Below are positions 34,979 to 44,505 of a stretch of 64,000 nt of DNA, one piece after another. A program made the translations under genes and the position numbers. The DNA comes from Bradyrhizobium algeriense (GTDB taxonomy: Bacteria > Pseudomonadota > Alphaproteobacteria > Rhizobiales > Xanthobacteraceae): contig NZ_JAZHRV010000001.1 in the NCBI RefSeq assembly GCF_036924595.1, positions 744,001 to 808,000 of the forward strand. The letters are read 5' to 3'. Position 1 is the first letter of the stretch; each line of letters begins with the position of its first letter. The notes under the pieces are model-generated. The model saw nothing but the letters and a program-made list of their open reading frames with translations, made no database searches and was not told the DNA's origin.

Positions 34979-35830
34979 TCATTCTGTCTCCATTATCACG
35001 CGGGCCAGCTCCGACGGATTTTCAACAGCTGAGAAGTGGCCGGTATTCTTGAGCGTAACCATCTGCGAGGCAGGAATCAGCGACCGTGTGCGTTCGCGTT
35101 CATTTGGCCGAGACCAATCGCTATCGCCATAAATGAGGGTCACAGGCGCCGAGATTTGCCGATAGTAATCGCGTGCCTTGCTCCAGGATCGCCAGCCTGC
35201 CAGCACTTTGCGTGCGATCCGCTTGTATCCCGGGCGGTGAGCTACTTCATCGAACTCGGCTAGCAAATCGGTCGGCAGTTTGCGCGGGTCGTGATATCCG
35301 CCGCCCATGATCTTGCCGAGGACCATCTTGTTTTCGAGCGATGCATTTATCGCGCCGAGCACCGGGATCTGCAAACTTCCGATGATAAAATTCGCGAACC
35401 AGTTGCCGCGTCGAATGCCGTCCCCGTAGCGGGTCTCGTAGTCGTAGGGGTTGATCGCATAGACCCGTTTCACCCGCTGCGGAAGCGACGCCGACACTGT
35501 AAGGGCCAATGTCCCGCCGATCGACTCGCCAACAACCGTGACGGCCGAGAGGTTTAGCTCCTCGATGAAGCGAATGACGGCCTGCCTGAAGTAGGGTTCG
35601 TCGAAGCTCGCACCTGGATCTATTGGTGAGTGTCCGTGGCCTGGGAGGTCAATGGCGTACACCGTGTGCGATCCCGCGAGCAGGGGCGCCAGACTGCGGA
35701 AATATTCGAGCTGCGTCCGGATCGTATGTATGAGAAGTAGCGGAGGCCCGCTGCCGATCTTTTGGAAACGCAGGCTAAGCGTATCCGATATTTTGAGCAA
35801 ACTTGGTTTGGCTTTTGTCACGCTAAGCAT
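34979..35830 (-). CDS. alpha/beta hydrolase
   Basis: 283 residues from the ATG at 35830, which has a strong AGGAGAG in front. Oxyanion region LLLIHTIRTQ, the nucleophile elbow VVGESIGGTLAL with Ser, the acid in IYGDSDWSRP and the His in LKNTGHFSAVENP make a complete triad. It follows the TetR gene by 34 bases in the same direction and should share its control; it may process the compound that induces the efflux pump. Confidence 0.88.
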   Translation of the reverse strand: MLSVTKAKPSLLKISDTLSLRFQKIGSGPPLLLIHTIRTQLEYFRSLAPLLAGSHTVYAIDLPGHGHSPIDPGASFDEPYFRQAVIRFIEELNLSAVTVVGESIGGTLALTVSASLPQRVKRVYAINPYDYETRYGDGIRRGNWFANFIIGSLQIPVLGAINASLENKMVLGKIMGGGYHDPRKLPTDLLAEFDEVAHRPGYKRIARKVLAGWRSWSKARDYYRQISAPVTLIYGDSDWSRPNERERTRSLIPASQMVTLKNTGHFSAVENPSELARVIMETE

Positions 35831-35864
35831 TCGATCTCTCCTGTGCTTTGAGGGGCGCGATCTT

Positions 35865-36443
35865 TCAAGCGGCGGCGGCTTCTCGGACCTGTTTGACTGC
35901 TGCATCCAGAATCGCCCGAGCCAAATCCGGATCGTTGACCACTCGCGATAGCGTCACCGCACCGACCATCGTCGTGAGAATGGCCATGGCCTTGCCACTG
36001 GACTCCTCGCCGCCGGTCTCGGCAATGAACCGGCCGAGCACTTCGAGATGCGCCTTGATTCCGGCTTCGAATGCCGCCTTCACGTCGGATCCCTGTCTGG
36101 CGGCATCCGCGCCGAGCGCCACAATCGGGCAGCCGTCCATCTTTTCTTCGCGATGGTCACCACTGAGGTAAAACGCAATCACCGCGCCGAGCGGATCATC
36201 AGGATTTTTCTCGGCCGCATCCGACCATCGGCCGGAAGCACTCTCCAATGCGCGCTTGGACGCCTCTACCGCCAGATCCTCTTTTGAGGCGAACTGCTTG
36301 TAGAAGGCACCTTGGGTTAGGCCGGCCGCCTTCATCAGATCCTTGAGCCCGATGCCATCAAAGCCGCGCTCCCTGAAGAGGCGACTCGCCACATTGATCA
36401 CGGTTTGGCGGTTCTCCGCGGCTTGAATGCGACTCACCCGCAT
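35865..36443 (-). CDS. TetR-family repressor of the divergent RND pump
   Basis: 192 residues. The helix-turn-helix reads IGLKDLMKAAGLTQGAFYKQ with FASKEDL after it, as in AcrR/NemR-like regulators; the C-terminal domain has a Cys in MDGCPIVALGADAARQG, typical of the TetR_C group that can sense electrophiles. GGAGG precedes the start. It is divergent from the RND genes, and two matching large dyads fill the 216-base spacer. Confidence 0.92.
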   Translation of the reverse strand: MRVSRIQAAENRQTVINVASRLFRERGFDGIGLKDLMKAAGLTQGAFYKQFASKEDLAVEASKRALESASGRWSDAAEKNPDDPLGAVIAFYLSGDHREEKMDGCPIVALGADAARQGSDVKAAFEAGIKAHLEVLGRFIAETGGEESSGKAMAILTTMVGAVTLSRVVNDPDLARAILDAAVKQVREAAAA

Positions 36444-36457
36444 CTTGGACCTCCATT

Positions 36458-36506
36458 TGGATTTTGGTCGAACTCTATAACTCAGATAGAGTTCGAACGC
36501 AATCTA
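36458..36506. promoter_or_regulatory. TetR operator 1 (large dyad next to tetR-like gene)
   Basis: Inner arms TCGAACTCTAT (36468-36478) and ATAGAGTTCGA (36486-36496) are a perfect 11-bp inverted repeat with a 7-base spacer. Outer half-sites TGGATT (36458-36463) and AATCTA (36501-36506) sit symmetrically around the same centre. Confidence 0.7.
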
Positions 36507-36591
36507 TCAAGTGGGGCATGGCGGAATCTGAGGCCCCCCGGAGGTCGAAGTGGCCTATTTCGCGGGATCACGTTTTCGTCAGCGCTCCAAT

Positions 36592-36642
36592 TTAGATTGC
36601 GATCGAACTCTAATGTGGTTATAGAGTTCGAATGAAATCTAA
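36592..36642. promoter_or_regulatory. TetR operator 2 (large dyad next to efflux genes)
   Basis: Inner arms TCGAACTCTA (36603-36612) and TAGAGTTCGA (36622-36631) with a 9-base spacer, flanked by perfect outer arms TTAGATT (36592-36598) and AATCTAA (36636-36642), all centred at 36617. It repeats operator 1 and ends 17 bases before the efflux adaptor start. Confidence 0.7.
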
Positions 36643-36659
36643 GTGGCTTGGAGATGGCA

Positions 36660-37772
36660 ATGAGAAAGAGCAGACTTTTGGTCTTGGCAGGTGTCCTGAT
36701 CGCGGCGTCCGGAGCGGCCGTCTTCGCTACTCTTGCTATTCCCGCCCAAGAAGCTTCCGCGGCGCGTGACCCGAGGCAGGAACCGCCGATGGTCAGACTG
36801 GCGACGGCAGCGCGGGTGAATGGATCCGAACGCGGTTTCACGGGCATCATCGGGGCGAGGGTGCAGAGCAACCTCGGGTTTCGCGTCGCCGGCAAGATCG
36901 TGGAACGGCTTGTTAATAGCGGTCAGCAGGTCAAAGCCGGTGAGCCGCTGATGCGGATCGACGAAACCGACCTTCGCCTTGCGGTCACGGCAAAGCGCAA
37001 TGCCGTTGCAGCGGCGCGTGCATCTGTCGTTCAGACCGATGCGGATGAACAGCGATACGCCAAACTGGTCAGCAACGGATGGGCTTCGCGACAGCGCTAC
37101 GAGCAAGCGAAGGCCGCGTTGGACACGGCCGAGGCGCAACTCGCCACCGCCGAAGCTGATGCGCGGGTCGCCGAGAATGAGGCGACCTACTCGGTCCTCG
37201 TCGCGGATGCGGACGGAACGGTGGTTGAAACGCTTGGCGAGCCCGGACAGGTCGTCTCTGCCGGCCAGACAGTCGTTCGGATCGCAAAGGCCGGTCCCCG
37301 CGAAGCTGTGGTCGCGCTTCCCGAAACGATCCGGCCCGCAATCGGCTCCGTGGCTGAGGCCAGCGTGTATGGGGCGGCCGATGGGCGACGCTATACGGCG
37401 CATCTGCGGCAGTTGTCGGATTCCGCCGATGCTCAGACCCGTACCTATGAGGCCCGTTACGTGCTCGACGGTGAGGCCGCGGCAGCACCGCTTGGCGCGA
37501 CGGTAACCATTCGGCTCGCAAGCCAGGCTATTCAGCCGGAAGTTCAGGTGCCGCTGGGAGCCGTGCTCGATGACGGCCGGAAGACCGGTGTGTGGGTCCT
37601 GAATAGCGCCACCTCAACCGTACGCTTTCAGCCGGTCAAACTTGTTCGGGTGAGCGACGAAACCGCCGTGATTTCTGGATTGAGCTCTGGTGACTCGATT
37701 GTTTCCCTTGGCGCTCATCTCCTGCACGAGGGTGCGCGCGTCAGAACTGCCTCTGAAAGCGGGAGCAACTGA
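36660..37772 (+). CDS. RND efflux periplasmic adaptor (HlyD family)
   Basis: 370 residues from ATG 36660 (GGAG, spacing 6). A hydrophobic N-terminal segment (LLVLAGVLIAASGAAVFATL) anchors or exports it; a lipoyl-like domain is split as GKIVERLVNSGQQVKAGEPL and DGTVVETLGEPGQVVSAGQT around a coiled-coil hairpin rich in Ala and Glu (residues about 95-165). It links the RND pump to an outer-membrane channel, which is not encoded here. Its stop overlaps the pump start (TGATG). Confidence 0.9.
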   Translation: MRKSRLLVLAGVLIAASGAAVFATLAIPAQEASAARDPRQEPPMVRLATAARVNGSERGFTGIIGARVQSNLGFRVAGKIVERLVNSGQQVKAGEPLMRIDETDLRLAVTAKRNAVAAARASVVQTDADEQRYAKLVSNGWASRQRYEQAKAALDTAEAQLATAEADARVAENEATYSVLVADADGTVVETLGEPGQVVSAGQTVVRIAKAGPREAVVALPETIRPAIGSVAEASVYGAADGRRYTAHLRQLSDSADAQTRTYEARYVLDGEAAAAPLGATVTIRLASQAIQPEVQVPLGAVLDDGRKTGVWVLNSATSTVRFQPVKLVRVSDETAVISGLSSGDSIVSLGAHLLHEGARVRTASESGSN

Positions 37773-40700
37773 TGAGCCTCAATCTTTCCGCGATCGCCGT
37801 TCGCGAACGGGCGGTCACCCTGTTCTTCATCGTCCTGCTGGCGGCCGCAGGCGCCTACGCCTTCCTCATGCTCGGGCGTGCGGAGGACCCGTCCTTCACC
37901 ATCAAGACCCTGACGGTCACGACGGTATGGCCAGGCGCGACGGCGCGCGAGATGCAGGACCAGGTCGCCGAACCCTTGGAGAAGCGGATTCAGGAGCTGA
38001 CCTGGTACGACCGGGTGGAGACGACCACACGGCCAGGTTATGCGTACATGACGGTTACGCTGAAGGACAGCACACCGCCATCCAGCGTGCAGGAGGAGTT
38101 CTATCAGGCCCGCAAGAAGCTTGCGGATGAAGCGCGCAAGCTGCCCTCTGGTGTGCTCGGCCCGTTCGTCAACGACGAATACTCCGACGTGAGCTTCGCC
38201 CTTTATGCCCTCAAGGCGAAGGGCATGCCGATGCGGGAACTCGCCAGGCAAGCCGAGACTATTCGCCAGGATCTCCTGCACGTGCCCGGCGTCAAGAAGA
38301 TCAACATCCTCGGTGAACGTCCCGAACAGATATTCATCGAATTTTCCTATGCCAAACTGGCAACCCTCGGCGTGTCGGCACAGGACATTGTTGCCGCCTT
38401 GCAGCGGCAGAACACCGTCACGCCGGCAGGCTCGATCGACACCAAGGGGCCGCAGGTCTTCATCCGGGTCGACGGCGCTTATGACAGCGTTCAGGCAATC
38501 GCCGACACGCCGATCGTCGCTGCGGGGAGGACGCTGAAACTCTCCGACATCGCCGAAGTCCGCCGCGGCTACGAGGATCCTCCCACCTACCTCATCCGCC
38601 ACCAGGGTGAGCCCTCCGTCATGCTCGCGGCGGTTATGCAAGAGGGCTGGGATGGCCTCGCGCTCGGCAAGGCGCTGGAGGAGAGGTCCGCAGCTATCGC
38701 CCGGACGCTGCCGCTCGGGATGAGTCTGGCCAAAGTCAGCGACCAGGCCGTCAACATCACCTCGGCGGTTGACGAATTCATGATGAAGTTTGCGATGGCG
38801 CTCGGCGTGGTGCTGCTGGTGAGCCTGCTCAGCCTCGGCTGGCGCGTCGGCATCGTCGTGGCGGCTGCCGTCCCTCTGACGCTTGCCGTCGTGTTCCTCA
38901 TCATGCTGGAAACCGGTCGGTTCTTCGACCGCATCACGCTCGGCGCCCTCATCTTGGCGCTTGGTCTTCTCGTGGACGACGCCATCATCGCCATCGAGGT
39001 GATGGTGGTGAAAATGGAAGAGGGCATGGACCGCATCAAGGCGGCGGCCTACGCGTGGAGCCACACAGCGGCGCCAATGTTGTCGGGCACGCTCGTGACA
39101 GTCGCCGGGTTCCTGCCGGTGGGCTTCGCGCGCTCGACGGCCGGCGAATACGCCGGCAACATCTTCTGGGTCGTGGGGTTCGCCCTCATCGTCTCCTGGA
39201 TCGTCGCGGTGATCTTCACGCCCTACCTTGGCGTCAAGATGCTGCCCGCGATCAAGCCGGTCGAAGGCGGTCACCACGCGATCTACGGCACACCGAACTA
39301 TCGGCGCCTGCGAAGCCTCATCACCTTCGCCGTGCGCCACAAGTTCGTGACCAGCGGCATCGTCGCCATCGCTTTCGCGCTTTCGGTCGTCGGCATGGGC
39401 GCCGTCAAGCAGCAGTTCTTCCCGACGTCCGACCGCCCCGAAGTGCTGGTGGAGGTTCGCCTGCCGGAAGGCACCAGCATCGAGACGACGACCGCCACAG
39501 TCGAGAAGCTCGAGCACTGGCTGGACCACCAGTCGGAGGCCAAGATCGTCACGAGCTATGTCGGTCAGGGCGCTCCTCGCTTTTTCTTCGCGATGGCGCC
39601 GGAGCTGCCCGATCCGGCCTTCGCCAAGATCGTCGTGCTCACGCCGGACGCGGAGGCGCGCGAGACTTTGAAGCACCGTCTGCGACAGGCGGTGTCAAAT
39701 GGGCTTGCACCTGAGGCCAATGTGCGCGTCACTCAGCTCGTGTTCGGCCCCTACACGCCGTTCCCGGTCGAGTTTCGCGTCATGGGTCCTGATCCTGCGC
39801 AATTGTACGCCATATCTGAAAAAGCCCTCGATATCATGCGTGGCGTTCCCGATGTGCGGCAAGCGAACCGCGATTGGGGCAATCGCACACCCGTGCTCCG
39901 CTTCATCCCGGATCAGGATCGACTGAACCTCATCGGCCTTTCGCCATCGGAGGTGGGCCGGCAGCTGCAGTTCCTCCTCACGGGCATCGCCGTTACGCAG
40001 GTCCGCGAGGACATCCGCAATGTCCCCATCGTGGCACGCAGCGCCGGCGGCGAGCGGCTGGATCCGACGCGTTTGGCGGATTTCTCACTGATGAGCCGGG
40101 ACGGCCGCCCGATTCCGCTCGACCAGATCGGCCATTCGGAAATCCGTCTGGAAGAGCCGATTATGAAGCGCCGCGATCGCACACCCGTCGTGACGATTCG
40201 CTCGGACATCAATGAGGCGACCCAGCCTCCAGAGGTCTCCAAGGAGATCAAGACAGCCCTTCGGCCGCTGATCGCATCGCTTCCGGCCGGCTATCGCATC
40301 GAATTGGGCGGATCGATCGAGGAGGCAACCAAGGCCAATGACGCGTTGGCGACGGTCTTTCCCGCCATGATCGCCGCCATGCTGATCGTCATCATGCTGC
40401 AGGTGCGATCGTTCTCGACGATGGCCATGGTCATGCTAACGGCACCGCTTGGCCTCGTCGGCGTCGTGCCGATGTTGCTCGCCTTTAACCAGCCCTTCGG
40501 ATTCAACGCCATTCTGGGCCTGATAGGACTGGCGGGCATCCTGATGCGCAATACTCTGATCCTGACCGAACAAATCAAGGAGAACCGTGCTGCCGGCCTT
40601 GATGACTATCACGCCGTCATCGAGGCCACGGTGCAACGCACGAGGCCAGTGATCCTGACCGCACTTGCCGCCGTGCTGGCCTTCATCCCTCTCACTCACT

Positions 40701-40882
40701 CCGTCTTCTGGGGATCGATGGCCTATACGCTGATCGGCGGCACGGCGGTCGGCACGGTGCTGATCCTGCTGTTCCTTCCTGCGCTTTATGCCGCGTGGTT
40801 TCGGATCAAGCCGACTGAAGATGAGAGCCACGAGGATTCGACGGCGGAACCGGAATTGCGAACAGCAATGGCCGCCGAGTAG
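37772..40882 (+). CDS. RND-type multidrug efflux permease
   Basis: 1036 residues with the twofold RND layout: one helix, a large periplasmic loop, then helices 2-6, repeated. The proton-relay motif in helix 4 reads GLLVDDAIIAIEVMVV with paired Asp. The periplasmic porter domains include FPTSDRPEVLVEVRLPEG at the start of the second half. It belongs to the hydrophobe/amphiphile group that expels drugs or bile-salt-like compounds. Expression is expected to depend on the TetR repressor upstream. Confidence 0.93.
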   Translation: MSLNLSAIAVRERAVTLFFIVLLAAAGAYAFLMLGRAEDPSFTIKTLTVTTVWPGATAREMQDQVAEPLEKRIQELTWYDRVETTTRPGYAYMTVTLKDSTPPSSVQEEFYQARKKLADEARKLPSGVLGPFVNDEYSDVSFALYALKAKGMPMRELARQAETIRQDLLHVPGVKKINILGERPEQIFIEFSYAKLATLGVSAQDIVAALQRQNTVTPAGSIDTKGPQVFIRVDGAYDSVQAIADTPIVAAGRTLKLSDIAEVRRGYEDPPTYLIRHQGEPSVMLAAVMQEGWDGLALGKALEERSAAIARTLPLGMSLAKVSDQAVNITSAVDEFMMKFAMALGVVLLVSLLSLGWRVGIVVAAAVPLTLAVVFLIMLETGRFFDRITLGALILALGLLVDDAIIAIEVMVVKMEEGMDRIKAAAYAWSHTAAPMLSGTLVTVAGFLPVGFARSTAGEYAGNIFWVVGFALIVSWIVAVIFTPYLGVKMLPAIKPVEGGHHAIYGTPNYRRLRSLITFAVRHKFVTSGIVAIAFALSVVGMGAVKQQFFPTSDRPEVLVEVRLPEGTSIETTTATVEKLEHWLDHQSEAKIVTSYVGQGAPRFFFAMAPELPDPAFAKIVVLTPDAEARETLKHRLRQAVSNGLAPEANVRVTQLVFGPYTPFPVEFRVMGPDPAQLYAISEKALDIMRGVPDVRQANRDWGNRTPVLRFIPDQDRLNLIGLSPSEVGRQLQFLLTGIAVTQVREDIRNVPIVARSAGGERLDPTRLADFSLMSRDGRPIPLDQIGHSEIRLEEPIMKRRDRTPVVTIRSDINEATQPPEVSKEIKTALRPLIASLPAGYRIELGGSIEEATKANDALATVFPAMIAAMLIVIMLQVRSFSTMAMVMLTAPLGLVGVVPMLLAFNQPFGFNAILGLIGLAGILMRNTLILTEQIKENRAAGLDDYHAVIEATVQRTRPVILTALAAVLAFIPLTHSVFWGSMAYTLIGGTAVGTVLILLFLPALYAAWFRIKPTEDESHEDSTAEPELRTAMAAE

Positions 40883-41226
40883 GGCCTGTTGGCGGACGAG
40901 ACACCTCTGGTTCTCGCCCACCAGCTCCCAGATGCGTCAAAGTTAGTTCGATAACAGAATGGATGTGCGCGCTGGCCGAGACGGTGTTCCGTGACTTGCC
41001 TGGCTGGCATTCGGCGTGCGATCGCGCGTGGTCTCCATGTGGCGGCGATGGCCCGCAAGACGCAGATTCTCCGGAATAGTTTAACTCTTAAGTTTCAGCC
41101 CGCACCCGCGAGACCGCGCGAGCGGGCCGGGGAGCGATAATCTAAAGCGCTTGACGAGTTCTGAAAAAGAACTGTAGGCTGCAGCAGCGACGTACCCCGG
41201 AAGGTGCGCGTTTGGGAGGACGAGCA
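40883..41226 (+). other. 344-base intergenic region with a regulated promoter
   Basis: No gene is supported. A GC-rich stem GCCCGC (41098-41103)/GCGGGC (41122-41127) without a U-run and the HxlR-type operator at 41151-41173 are the only structures seen; the rest looks plain. Confidence 0.5.
41151..41173 (+). promoter_or_regulatory. HxlR-regulon operator A overlapping a promoter
   Basis: A -35-like TTGACG (41151-41156) runs into the dyad AGTTCT-GAAAA-AGAACT (41157-41173). Two more sites with GTTC-N7-GAAC occur at 45163-45183 and 48783-48805. It lies 54 bases before the binding-protein start. Confidence 0.55.
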
Positions 41227-42426
41227 ATGTTGATGAAATGGAAGGCCGTGGCGGCTCTGGCTTTACTTTTGAGCGGGCCTGCATTCGCGGCTGAAGAGCC
41301 CGGGATTTCAGCGACGGAGATTAAGGTCGGCGGCGTTTTTCCCTTCAGCGGACCGGCGTCATCGATCGGTCTCGTAGGGAAGGGGCTTATCGCCTACATT
41401 CAGTTGGTGAACGACCGCGGCGGCATTAACGGACGCAAGATCAACTACATCGCATACGACGATGCATACAGCCCTCCCAAGGCGGTTGAGCACGTTCGCA
41501 AACTGGTCGAGAGCGATGAAGTGTCGTTCATGTTCGGCCAGCTCGGCACCCCGGGCATCTCGGCTACGGCAAAATACCTGCGGTCGAAAGGGGTGCCTAG
41601 CATCGCAATTATCAGCGGGTCATCCAAGTTCACGGACGTCGCCAATTACCCGATGACCACGACAGGTCTTGTCAGTTACGACACCGAAGGCAAAATCTAT
41701 GCAAAGTATCTGACGAAGGCACTGCCAAACGCCAAGTATGCGATCCTCTATCAGAACGACGACCTTGGCAAAGACTATGTCAGCGCCTTCAAGGCGTTTC
41801 TCGGAAAGGATTTCGACCGAAAGGTCGTGACTGCTTCCTATGAGGTCACCGAACCGACGGTTGATTCCCAGGTCGTCAACCTGAAGAGTTCCGGTGCCGA
41901 CGCTCTTGTGATCGCCGGCACGCCGAAGTTCGCAGCCCAGGCCATCCGGCAAGCCGCGGTGATCGGCTGGAAGGCGACCGTAATCCTCAATTTCCCATCC
42001 GGGTCTGTCGGAGGCACGCTCGCACCGGCCGGCCTCGACAAATCGGTCGGCGCGATTGTTGGCACGACCAACAAGGATATTCTGGATCCGACCTGGAAAG
42101 ACGACCCTGCCATGCAGGCCTACCGGTCATTTCTGGACAAGTATTTGCCGGGTGTCGATATCACCAATGGCAGCTATCTGACCGGCTATCAGCAAGGCAT
42201 CCTGCTCGAGCAGATTCTGAAGCAGTGCGGCAACGACCTGTCTCGCAAAAATATTCTGGTGCAGGCCAAGAACCTGAAGGATTTCGTCGTTCCAACGGCA
42301 CTGCCCGGCATCAAGGTCAACACAAGCGACACCGAGAACATGATCTGGACGCAGATGCGGTTGCAGCGATGGACGGGCACAAGTTGGGAAGGCTTCGGGG
42401 AAGTGCTGGACGCCAGGTCCGAGTGA
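41227..42426 (+). CDS. ABC binding protein, Leu/Ile/Val-type (aromatic acid?)
   Basis: 399 residues from ATG 41227 (GGGAGGA, spacing 6). Signal peptide (VAALALLLSGPAFA) and a type I periplasmic fold: EIKVGGVFPFSGPASSIG at the start, YDDAYSPPKAVEHVRKLVE, and ILYQNDDLGKDYVSAFKAFL. HAAT-family binding proteins of this kind often carry aromatic or dicarboxylic acids in Rhodopseudomonas and Bradyrhizobium. No permease or ATPase genes follow, so it must use a transporter encoded elsewhere. Confidence 0.9.
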   Translation: MLMKWKAVAALALLLSGPAFAAEEPGISATEIKVGGVFPFSGPASSIGLVGKGLIAYIQLVNDRGGINGRKINYIAYDDAYSPPKAVEHVRKLVESDEVSFMFGQLGTPGISATAKYLRSKGVPSIAIISGSSKFTDVANYPMTTTGLVSYDTEGKIYAKYLTKALPNAKYAILYQNDDLGKDYVSAFKAFLGKDFDRKVVTASYEVTEPTVDSQVVNLKSSGADALVIAGTPKFAAQAIRQAAVIGWKATVILNFPSGSVGGTLAPAGLDKSVGAIVGTTNKDILDPTWKDDPAMQAYRSFLDKYLPGVDITNGSYLTGYQQGILLEQILKQCGNDLSRKNILVQAKNLKDFVVPTALPGIKVNTSDTENMIWTQMRLQRWTGTSWEGFGEVLDARSE

Positions 42427-42573
42427 CCTCGCATTAGCGAAGCGACGGGCGCGGTAGTTAGCCGGGGCGAACTGCCGACCGGTCCGGCCGGGCACAGCAG
42501 CGATGGGCATCAGGGTTGAACCGCGTCTCGCGCGCTCATCGGACCATCACAGCAATTCAGGAGGTCGTTTTCG

Positions 42574-44376
42574 ATGTCGACGAAGGCACTGACGTTCGCG
42601 GCGAGGGAGCTTTCCATCGAGTGTCGAACCGACGGAACGCTCGTGTTGAGCTCGCCCCTCGAATTGGGGAAGTGTGACTGGCGCATCACGGATTTTCTTC
42701 CGAGCTGGGCAGGTTCCGTTCCGGATAGAATTTTTCTCGCGCAACGCAATGCGAATGGGGGGTGGGACGAGATCACCTATAGCGAAGCATGGTTGCAGGT
42801 TCAGGCGGTCGGCCAAAGCCTGATCGATATGGGCGCAAAGCCGGCTGACAAGCTGGCGGTACTTTCAGGAAACTCGATTGAGAACGCGGTGATCTCGTTT
42901 GCCGCGATGTCGATGGGGGTAATCCTGGCGCCGATATCGCCAAACTACACGCTGATGCCCGGCGGGCTGGCTCGTCTCCAGGATATCGCGGAAGCGCTGC
43001 GCCCGAAGTTCGTTTTCGTCCAGAGCGGACGCGACTTTTCCGCGGGGCGCTCGATTCCCGAACTGGCAGCCGCAACCTGGATCAGTGTCGATGGGGCGCC
43101 GGACACCGTGCCTTTCGGCGCACTGACAACGCGAACGGAGAGTGAAAGTTTCGCGGGTGCATCACGTGCGGTATCTTGCGATGACGTCGCAAAGATTCTC
43201 TTCACGTCCGGTTCGACCGGCTTCCCCAAAGGCGTGCTCAACACGCACCGCATGATGGCGAGCTCCCTGCAAATGGGGAGTCTGCTGGTGTCTCCCCCGG
43301 ACGCACCGGTACAGGTTGAGTGGCTGCCCTGGCATCATACGATGGGCAGTAACGTAATACTTCACAGCATTCTCAAGAATGGCGGGACGCTCTACATCGA
43401 CGATGGCCGGCCGCTGCCTCAGCTCTTCCACAAGACGATCGCGAATCTCAAGGAGATTTCGCCGACTGCCATGTTCAACGTGCCTGCCGGCTATAATCTC
43501 TTGTGTGACGCGATCGAGAACGACCTCGATCTTGGCGCCAGCGTGTTCAAGCGGCTGGATCGATTGAGCTATGCCGGGGCTGCAATCTCGCAGGGCACGC
43601 TTGAAAAGCTCAATCGGCTGACATCGTCGATCACCGGCCGGCGAATTCCGGTCATGTCAGGCTACGGCACCACCGAAACGGCCCCGACAATCAGTACGAC
43701 CCATTGGGCGACCGACCAGCCGGGCGAGATCGGTCTTCCCGCACCCGGTCTGCGGCTAAAACTGATCCCTGTTTCCGATACTTACGAAGCAAGGGTCAAG
43801 GGACCCAACGTTACTCCAGGTTATCTCGGAAGGCCGGATTTGACGGAAAAGGCCTTCGATGAGGAAGGCTTCTATCGCATCGGCGACACCGTCTCGTTTC
43901 TGGATCCTCAGAAGCCGGAGCTTGGGCTGCGCTTTACAGGCAGAATTTCCGAGAACTTCAAGCTCGCGAACGGCACATGGGTCTCGATCGGGAATATGCG
44001 TGCGGCGATTTTGGCGGCAACGCGCGGCGTATTGCTGGACATTGTCGTCGCGGGGGAAAATCGTGAATCGTGCGCGCTGCTCTGCTGGCTGAACCCGACC
44101 GAGGCAGCGCGGATTTCCAAGGCGCCAGCCGCGGATTTGACCTGCGACCCTTTCGTGATTCAATTTCTGAAGGATCGTTTTCAGGAATACAACGAAACTG
44201 TTGGAAGCAGCGAATTAATTTGTTCGTTCTCCCTGCTAAAGGATCCGCCGTCATTGGCGGCAGGAGAAATCACCGACAAGGCCTACGTCAATCAACGTGC
44301 TGTGCTGAAACATCGCTCTGACCAGGTGGAACGTCTCTACTGCAACGAAGCAAATCGAGATGTGATCCAGATCTGA
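42574..44376 (+). CDS. feruloyl-CoA synthase-like acyl-CoA ligase
   Basis: 600 residues of the adenylate-forming family. The P-loop reads ILFTSGSTGFPKGVLNTH, the adenine motif SGYGTTETAPT, and the C-terminal catalytic Lys lies in GEITDKAYVNQRAVLKH, a pattern typical of feruloyl-CoA synthases. It would activate a phenylpropenoic or related aromatic acid with CoA, starting the pathway served by the beta-oxidation genes downstream. It follows the binding protein by 147 bases on the same strand. Confidence 0.88.
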   Translation: MSTKALTFAARELSIECRTDGTLVLSSPLELGKCDWRITDFLPSWAGSVPDRIFLAQRNANGGWDEITYSEAWLQVQAVGQSLIDMGAKPADKLAVLSGNSIENAVISFAAMSMGVILAPISPNYTLMPGGLARLQDIAEALRPKFVFVQSGRDFSAGRSIPELAAATWISVDGAPDTVPFGALTTRTESESFAGASRAVSCDDVAKILFTSGSTGFPKGVLNTHRMMASSLQMGSLLVSPPDAPVQVEWLPWHHTMGSNVILHSILKNGGTLYIDDGRPLPQLFHKTIANLKEISPTAMFNVPAGYNLLCDAIENDLDLGASVFKRLDRLSYAGAAISQGTLEKLNRLTSSITGRRIPVMSGYGTTETAPTISTTHWATDQPGEIGLPAPGLRLKLIPVSDTYEARVKGPNVTPGYLGRPDLTEKAFDEEGFYRIGDTVSFLDPQKPELGLRFTGRISENFKLANGTWVSIGNMRAAILAATRGVLLDIVVAGENRESCALLCWLNPTEAARISKAPAADLTCDPFVIQFLKDRFQEYNETVGSSELICSFSLLKDPPSLAAGEITDKAYVNQRAVLKHRSDQVERLYCNEANRDVIQI

Positions 44377-44505
44377 GGGCGAGTTCAACCGTCCGCGACC
44401 GTTGCCGGACATCTCGTGTTCGCCAGGTGGCGCCTGCGGACATTTCGCTCGCGGTGCGATCTACCGAGCGAGACCTTCGATGCAGCAGCCGGGTGAGCGG
44501 CCACC

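Noticed and set aside
37715..39676. 653-codon open frame on the minus strand
   Set aside because: It lies wholly opposite the RND permease; its product is an Arg/His/Asp-rich string without domains, as expected from an antisense frame in GC-rich coding DNA.
40939..40954. Further HxlR-type half-dyad (AGTTCGATAACAGAAT)
   Set aside because: Only the left arm and part of the right arm match; no promoter-like hexamer next to it.
41098..41127. GC-rich stem as terminator of the RND operon
   Set aside because: Six-bp arms with an 18-base loop, over 200 bases from the stop and without a U-run; chance is likely at this GC content.
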